Assembly (NCBI GenBank): GCA_032622095.1
Contig: CP136063.1
Location: forward strand, 211,623,982-211,687,981
DNA from: Siphonodentalium dalli
Taxonomy: Eukaryota; Mollusca; Scaphopoda; Gadilida; Siphonodentaliidae
Direction of reading: 5' to 3'
Length of the DNA stretch: 64,000 bases
Shown here: positions 57,253 to 64,000 of the stretch, in pieces
Layout: each line of letters opens with the position of its first letter
How positions within the stretch are numbered: position 1 is the first letter of the stretch
Translations under genes and position numbers: made by a program
The notes under the pieces: generated by a model
What the model was told of the DNA's origin: nothing
Seen by the model: the letters and a program-made list of their open reading frames with translations, nothing else
The model's database searches: none

Positions 57253-57352
57253 CTCATCCAAATCTCTGCACTGCAGCGATTATATCATTCCCAGCCCTCT
57301 TAATTCAGATTGTTTGGCTTCGTCAACCATTTGCCATGGCCCTGTTTGCTTC

Positions 57353-58742
57353 AGGCCTAAACAAATAATACCTTTGTTTCCGCTAACGAGCTAAAAAAAA
57401 TTAGGGTAGGTAGGTAGGCTTAACTTTTTTTTTTTTTTTACTTTTTTTTTTTCAGTATCTTTAAAAATAACTGTATAATACTTGTCAATAACCCAAACTA
57501 TGCACTTCTTAGCCCCAATCAGGTTAACCCAGCTGACAGAGGAACTAGAAACTCCAATATTCAATCTTACATATGCTTTAATATTTACATATATACTAGT
57601 CTATATACTAAGATAGTCTTTGATAATCCTAATATTTCCTATATGGTCTGGCGACAACTGGAGTCAGTCCAGCACCACTGCACTGTTCACATATTGGAGT
57701 GACAGTCTTGTACCGATCTCTTAAGGATGGCTTCACAACACCACCTTCTCCGCATTCAGTGAAGGATCTAGGTATTTTTTGGGGACACCTGTTTTTGGGC
57801 AATGATATGCCGAAGGCATAACCTGAAGGCCTGATCGGAGGAATGTTTGGGAAGGGTGACCCCCTGATGATGGTGGGGGTTCTTCCCCTGGAAATTTTTT
57901 GAAAATCCATTGCATTTAGATCTAATCTAAGGCTCTTTGAGTCAGTATTTTGAATTTTACAGAGAGGTCAATTTTATCAAGTTTCTCGAGCATAACTTTG
58001 GAACTTTTTATATATGTATGGATTGGAAATGCTTATAAGTTATTGTCAGATATCTTTTGGTTCTAATGGATTATGCTTATCGGAAGCCTTATCCTGCTTG
58101 AAATTAGACTTGCCATCATCACTCTAATTCATAAATAGGCTATTTTATAAAATTCAAGTGAGACACATACCGTACATAATATACTACATGTACATGTAAT
58201 ACAGAAATCCTACATGTACATGTAGTACAGAAACAATGTACATGTATTAAGATAGTAATGACTATATATGGTACTAATCTCTATGTTAATTTTTCATTTG
58301 GTATTATGAGATCCCACTTGATAACCAGGTTGATTTGATCAAATTGTTAATGTTCCTGTGCTGTAATTGATTGAAATACTGAAGTCTGAACGCTGAATGA
58401 TAACATACCGTACCTGAACTCAAATTATTTGAAGTTTTCACAGATGAAAGCTAGATAAAGCCAAACATACTTTACAGTATGATTCCAACTGTTAAACTTA
58501 AATCTTTTTGTAAACTTAAATTTCTTATGTCAATATATATAAATATATAAATGTTTTGCATCTTGTTATGATATGAATTGGGACCTAAATTTAAATAATT
58601 TTTTTTTTTAAATCAAATTTTTTTTTTTTTTTTTGGTCCAATTTTTATTTTTTTTTGCAATGGCAATAAAAAGTTTAGGGTTGGCGGTTTAAAATAGGGT
58701 CGGTCGGGTTAGCGGAAACAAACGTATTTTTTGTTTAGGCCT
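57353..58742. mobile_element. DNA transposon remnant with AGGCCTAAAC termini
   Basis: Left AGGCCTAAACAAATAATACC then tttgtttccgctaacg; the right side carries the inverted match ending in GTTTAGGCCT. 1390 bp, no transposase frame seen. T-rich tracts lie inside both ends. A neighbouring ggattttaaggcct pair (58774-58890) may be another small element. Confidence 0.65.
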
Positions 58743-59340
58743 CAGCAATGACTTTGGCATTGCTGATTCAGGCCTTAAAATCCGACGAGAATCAGAATCA
58801 TGATTCTCATTTTGATTCTCGTAAAAAGTCTTGATTTCCTGTAGAACTGCTGTGTTTTGATTCTCGCAAAATTTGTTGGATTTTAAGGCCTGCTGATTTT
58901 CATAGCCAATCATTAGGGTTGCATTCTGGTCGCCACATTATCAGACTTTAAACCATTTTTCACATGTATTGCCGAATGACTTGTCGCCATCTAGGTTTCC
59001 ATTATGTTTCTTGGTATCCTTTGAAGGAAACTGGTATGTGTTCTGAAAAAGAAGTGCATGTTATAGATGGTAATGAGTCACTTGAAAATAAATGTGAAAT
59101 ATGGTTTAAACTCTGATAATTTGGTGACCAGAATGATTTTATCGCTGCCGAGTTGTAGATTATGATGAGTGAGTTTATTGACAGAAAACATGCACCCTAT
59201 GCCCCGTTTAAGTGTTGAGTGCACTCATTTGAGATATATTTGTCGATTATTTTTAAAATCCCTTCACTACTTTCGCTTTGCTCTTAGTGATACCATTTAG
59301 AAATTTGATTGAAATCTGATTTTTGGGGACTTTTAGCGTA

Positions 59341-60501
59341 CAGTAAAACCTCTCTAACTGAACACCCTTCGGACCGGCCCTTCTGTTCGGTTTAGAGAGG
59401 TGTTCGGTTTACAGAAAATGGCAAAACCATTGAAATATATTGCCGCCATCAGTAAGAGTTATCGAGACCCGAACACCTCATTACTGATTAATTAAACTTT
59501 ATTCAATAAACTACAAAATAAAACATAAATTGCAATAGATAAACATGCTATAATAAGAAATAAATGTATGTATAGATAAACCAGGAAACACGGAAATGAT
59601 ACATTTTACGGTGATTCGCGGTTTTTGAAAATGTTGTTGACGGTAGATTTCAATTCTGAGCTATCGTTTTCCAGACGGCTCATTAATAAAACTCTGATGG
59701 TAACAATAAACCACAGTCCTGTACTTTTAGCGAATTAGTGTTTAGTTTGGACAATTGTTGTAAAAACAAAGAGTCCATTCCAGCACAATAGCTGATGTAA
59801 AAACAACGTGTCACTGCTCTAATTACCTGTGAAGTCACCATTGTTCAATCAATTTGTAATATAAGCAAACATGTATCTATCTGTATCTGCAGGTGGTGCA
59901 GTAACCAATTCTGGTTTAGGCGCATCTAATTAGACACCTGTTGTTTTAATCCGTTTTAAAGCTTTGTCGATACAAAAGACCACTAATTAAATTGGTACGC
60001 TTATTCAATAGTACGAAAGTACATTACCTGTGTGCACGCGCGTCCGTCTGGTATTGCTTTCGGAATTTATTTAGAATAAGATTAAATATAAATACAGCAG
60101 TATCTTTTTATTCTCAGGCATTATATTCGTTTTAATTTGTTAATAAAATTTGATTAATGTACCAAGAACACTTCGTCCGTTTGTAACTAACTGTTGTCAT
60201 TGACGGTGATCGAGGTCACACACAGGTCAACTCAAAAGCGGAAACGTTCACATCATTACCTTGTAACTGATTGCGTTCGGTCTCTTCCATCGCTTTAAGC
60301 ATTCGGATTTTGGAGGTAAACATTAGTGTATTTGTTCACTTTTGGACTAATAAAGCTGTCCGGTATTCGGAGTACAGAGGTTTCGGATTACAGAGGTAAT
60401 ACTTAGTGACAATGCACTTGGGTAAATTCGGGACCGAACAATTCGTTTGGAATGGAGAGGGGTTCGGATTGCAGAGGGTCCGGTTTGGAGATGTTTCACT
60501 G
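59341..60501. mobile_element. Tc1/mariner superfamily element of pogo/Tigger type, non-autonomous
   Basis: Ends CAGTAAAACCTCTCTAACTG and inverted CAGTGAAACATCTCCAAACC, flanked by TA (59339-59340, 60502-60503). Subterminal 'ttcggtttagagaggtgttc' repeats occur at both ends. 1161 bp with no transposase. Ends 344 bp before the UNC50 start codon, so it may overlap the promoter. Confidence 0.82.
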
Positions 60502-60845
60502 TATAGTGCTGGAAGCAGCAATCTTCGAAAGCGGTCATGCTAACTAAAAGTGGTGACTGGTGCAGTAAACTGGTGGTAGAGGTGGGGCTCTCTCCCAATT
60601 TATTTGGCCCCAAGCACCGGGATAGTAAAGTAATGGCTCATCATCTTAGAAAAAGTTTGTATGGTCCTGTGCTCTGACCGATTCAGTTTGAGATTAATTT
60701 TTAATCTTGATTCAACAGAAAAAATGTTGACTCACAGGGCGCCAGGTGTGACAACTGATAAACTATTTTTCCCTTCCATTTAAGGAATACTTGAAGGATA
60801 TAAGAGTCACTTTTATTGATGTTTCTTGAATATTTTCAGTGAAAA

Positions 60846-61078
60846 ATGTCATATACAAAAGTTTCACCACCAGTGTCTCCCAGTTCATCTCTGGCTTCAT
60901 CCCCGTCATCTTCATCATATTTCGAAAGACGCAGTGTATCTCCAGAACAGAGTAATTCTCGACTGAGTGCAACAGCCAAAAGAAAAAAGTACCTGAAAAG
61001 ACTATTCAAGTTCCGACAAATGGACTTTGAGTATGCCATGTGGCAAATGATATACCTGTTTGTGGCTCCTCAAAAAGT
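60846..61078 (+). CDS. UNC50: UNC50 first coding exon
   Basis: 233 nt from ATG to donor gtgagt at 61079, ending in phase 2. The low-complexity Ser/Pro N terminus is variable in the family; the basic FRQMDFE block is conserved. Confidence 0.93.
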
Positions 61079-61601
61079 GTGAGTTATAAAATTATAGCTG
61101 TTTGGTCAATATGCCGCAAGTTGTCTTATTAACCTTCCATGACTGTAGCTTCCTGAAATATTGCGAAAACCCTGTGTAAATGCATTCTCTTTTTTCCGGT
61201 ATATGTGAGTCTCCTATAGGGAATACATTGGCCAAACAATATTTACCTTCACCTTGTCAGCCAGTGCATTCTCTGATATATGCGAGGCTCACTTTGCATT
61301 TCAATAAATTTTGTCTTTGCCACTGAAAAGATCACCTTGTGTGAGAGATTTTACTCATTTATTCGACCATGTTGTCAGCATTTGGCTTCATGTTTTGTGA
61401 TATGTTCAAATCCAGTAGGGAATACATGTAGTAGGTGGGACCGGAGGGCATCAGTGCATTGTCTTGATCTAAATTATGGTTAAATAATTACATAGAGATA
61501 GTTCAGGGATTATTGTGTTAGACCAATGTAATATACATGAACAAACCTCTCATATCAAATTTTTTATATTTCCAGGTACAGAAATTTTCAATACAGAAAA
61601 T
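60846..61601 (+). CDS. UNC50: UNC50 homologue, 5' part (continues beyond window)
   Basis: Multi-pass Golgi/ER membrane protein of the unc-50 family, needed in worms for surface delivery of certain acetylcholine receptors. Exon 1 (60846-61078) encodes a Ser/Pro-rich cytosolic N terminus (about residues 1-42) and then the hallmark AKRKKYLKRLFKFRQMDFEY followed by AMWQMIYLFVAPQKV. Exon 2 (61576-61601) is only 26 nt and encodes YRNFQYRK with split codons. No exon for the conserved WARDDPAF block that should follow is visible up to 64000, so the gene is cut by the window. A tattttcag 7 nt before the ATG suggests a separate non-coding first exon upstream. Confidence 0.93.
61130..61300. repeat. Dispersed 'tgcattctc' repeat copy in UNC50 intron 1
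   Basis: Carries gtagcttcctgaaatattgc, gtaaatgcattctct and cagccagtgcattctc, as in 22560-22825. Confidence 0.65.
61576..61601 (+). CDS. UNC50: UNC50 second coding exon (26-nt microexon)
   Basis: Acceptor atatttccag and strong donor gtaagt at 61602. Completes Val and encodes YRNFQYRK, leaving one base for the next exon. Exact agreement with the family at this point supports it despite the tiny size. Confidence 0.88.
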
Positions 61602-61963
61602 GTAAGTTAACTATGATGCTAAAATGGGTGTGTCACTTCAGCCATAAGAACACTGATTTGATACTTTCTTTTCACAGTTTTAAGTCTGAAAACTTATGAG
61701 TAGAACACCTTGAAATAATTCCATATATTTTAGATATATTTTCCATATCCGTCCCACAGATTGTTTCAAACTTATAATTATGACTTACATACCAACTCAC
61801 TCTTTAACCCTTTCTTTACTAAATGGGTTCTCCTATTTAGTTATAAAATCATATAATGGAATGACCTATTATTAATCTGGAGGGATGTTCAGAAATGTGA
61901 GCAGATGACAGTCAGACAAACAGATAATACAAGTGCAGAAATTGGGATACCGTACAGCTAGGG

Positions 61964-63410
61964 CTGAAATGATTCATTGTGAATTCAATGTATCGTGATA
62001 CACTTTCAAACGATGCGTGTATCGTATTGTGTAATGAGTATTCCGATACAGGAAATCAAGTAATGTCTGAAGATGGGTTAGTGTAAAAACGCAAAGCCTG
62101 CAAGTATCACTCAAGTTTACATGTATACTATGTATATTTGACTCATCTAACCAACAATTACGGTAACTCACGCAACGAGTTGTGGGGGGGTATACTGGAA
62201 TCAGCTTGTCCGTCCGTCGTACCGTCGTTCCGTCCATCCGAGCTCACATCTGACGTTTATGTGGCCAATTTTAAGAAAAATGGATGGTTGGGTGGCTGAT
62301 TTCCGTTACGTGGCTAGCCACCTAATGGAGTTGAGATCAACCCTTTAAAATGATCTATTTGGCCATATCAGCATATTTAATTTTTTGGTCACTTAATAGT
62401 TGGAAACAAAAAGTCCATAGATTTGGACATCCATGATCTGTCTATAGGAGCCATTAGGAGGTGTTCGGACAGTTATGTGGCTAGCTACCCAATCACGGAC
62501 ATGTCAGTTTCTCCTATTCAACTGTCCTAGTTGCTGTTTACAAGTTTTTGGGTTTCAATCAGCTACTTCTGCTATAATTCCTACATGTTCTGACTCCACA
62601 ATCAGAAATTGTATCACTTTTAACTACTTGATAGCCACATAAAAAAAATTCCACTACTTGATAGCCACATAATATTTTGTCCACTACTTGATAGCCACAT
62701 AAATTTTAGCCACATAAAATATTTTAGCCGCATAACTCAATAGCCACATATCTCCCCAAATGTGAGTAGTCCGTGGACACAATTTTGTCCGAGCTTTTAT
62801 TCCTACATTTTCTGGTCAATATTTTTGAAACTTGGCACAGATATTTAGTACATTGGGAAACAGTGCACCTGCGATTATGAGGTCTGTCCAATTTTTTTTG
62901 GTGGAGTTAGCCCCCTTTTTCAACTTACAAAATCTTCTCAAAATGCATAAATTGATTATGAGGTCTGTCTGATTTTTTTTGGTGGAGTTAGCCCCCTTTT
63001 TCAACTTACAAAATCTTCTCAAAATGCGTAATTTTATCCGAGCTTTTATTCCTACAGTTTTCAGTCAATAGGTTTTAGGATTAGGATTAAGGGTTAAGAG
63101 GTTCAAGATTAGTATTAGGGCTTAGGGGATTTAGGGTTACCTGTTCACATAATTTCAGTGCCCAATATACAGTAATGGCTACTACATTCAAATAACATGT
63201 TGCATACGGGGGGTATACCTCAGTCCCATCTGGGACACGCCCATCTCCAGTTTAAAATGAACTCTACCTCCAGTTATAAATTTGTTGTTTCTAATAATTC
63301 AGGCTGTATTCATTTGGAAACATTAATTTAGTGTATCGTGATATATATCGTATCATTGATCATGTATTGTGATTCGTATTGTATCGTGACCAAGTGTATC
63401 GTTACAGTCT
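61964..63410. mobile_element. Possible hAT-like element around 'tatcgtgatac' ends
   Basis: Left TAGGGCTGAAATGATTCA with tgtatcgtgatac repeats; right, inverted, TAAGACTGTAACGATACA with tatcgtgatatat repeats. Flanks cgtacagc and catgcggc differ only by transitions, so may be a decayed 8-bp TSD. The interior holds a ggggggtatactgg / ccgtccgtcc block (62186-62240), tandem actacttgatagccacataa units (62636-62730) and two 81-bp units (about 62873-63030). Confidence 0.45.
62636..63030. repeat. Two short tandem arrays in the UNC50 region
   Basis: Three to four copies of actacttgatagccacataa at 62604-62730. Then two copies of an 81-bp unit (gattatgaggtctgtc ... ggtggagttagccccctttt ... acttacaaaatcttctcaaa) at about 62873-63030. 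From 63420 to 64000, the rest of the UNC50 intron, I recognise nothing. Confidence 0.75.
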
Positions 63411-64000
63411 TACATGCGGCTCACGTTTATTATTCCATTGACTCAAAATGGGGGTCTTAATAGGGGTTACCTATAGATGGGAGCTATTGAATTTTGTTTA
63501 AAAGAATGGTGACCTACATGTGCCTCTATCTTGGATTTCACATTTGAATCTTCGCACATTCTGTAGCTGTATATGTTTGCATCTTTTTTGAAAAATCACA
63601 CAGAACGAGAACAGCATCTACATATTGCTAAAAATCTAATTTATCGCTGAAAAAAAAAATAGAAGAAAGGAAATTAAATTCACCATCCTTCTCTCAAATA
63701 ACATAGCTCGGCAATACCCAATTACATGTACGTGTAACCCCATTGACATTTCATTTCTTGTCTCTGTAGTTCTGGCAATTTCTTTCAGTCTAGAGGTATG
63801 ATAAAATTTGGAATGTTACTGAATATTTTTCCTTTTATAGAGTTCAAACCTCATTAAATCAGGTGTTATTTTACATATAGTAGAAAAATGTTGCACCTGC
63901 AATAGATAAAGACCTGGAATTTATTTTATGATATGCGTCGTATTATTCACAAAATAATTTTCTACATGAGAAAGAAACATTTAGACGTATAACATGCAGA

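Overview
This is animal nuclear DNA: AT-rich, with small exons in long introns, GT-AG splice sites, and most of the sequence made of transposable-element debris. I infer a lophotrochozoan, most likely a bivalve mollusc. The reasons are the exon-level protein similarity, the density of palindromic MITEs, and several dispersed repeats of a kind common in mollusc genomes (blocks ending in 'gggggtatac' plus 'ccgtccgtc' runs, and minisatellites containing 'cataactctagcaaaaatg'). The phylum is an inference; the eukaryotic gene structure is seen directly.

Three conserved protein-coding genes can be reconstructed. (1) KDEL receptor (ER lumen protein retention receptor), plus strand, four coding exons between 7990 and 18943. 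The splice phases join perfectly to give 212 residues, the usual family length. (2) POLG2, the accessory subunit of mitochondrial DNA polymerase gamma, minus strand. Nine coding exons between 49599 and 32770 join in consistent phase; the start exon is uncertain, with a candidate at 49713-49994. (3) The 5' end of UNC50, plus strand from 60846. A first coding exon and a 26-nt second exon are present and the gene runs off the right edge. The POLG2 and KDELR 3' ends face each other across about 12 kb.

Between and inside these genes I find mobile elements, many with both ends and target-site duplications (TSDs) readable. Positions 1-7300 hold MITEs, two palindromic minisatellites and a truncated LINE. 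KDELR intron 1 carries a 931-bp element with a 9-bp TSD (Mutator-like). Intron 2 carries a 254-bp perfect foldback with an 8-bp TSD. Intron 3 contains a three-level nest: a 1380-bp element inside a 2550-bp hAT-like element inside a 2927-bp hAT-like element. Positions 25.8-31.2 kb form a roughly 5.4-kb element with inverted arms over 1 kb long. The POLG2 introns hold tandem repeats, TTAA-, TA- and hAT-type MITEs, and a 1590-bp element that shares its ends with the KDELR intron 2 MITE. Positions 48303-49427 are an 1125-bp palindrome with a 6-bp TSD; two other loci (4345-4825 and 56578-57252) appear to share its ends but carry different palindromic minisatellite cores. A pogo/Tigger-like element lies just upstream of UNC50.

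The three genes do not form a pathway: one acts in Golgi-to-ER retrieval, one in mtDNA replication, and one in Golgi/ER membrane trafficking. I see no prokaryote-type system, no CRISPR array and no full-length transposase or reverse transcriptase gene. The most unusual content is the group of foldback elements whose arms are built from short self-complementary tandem units.
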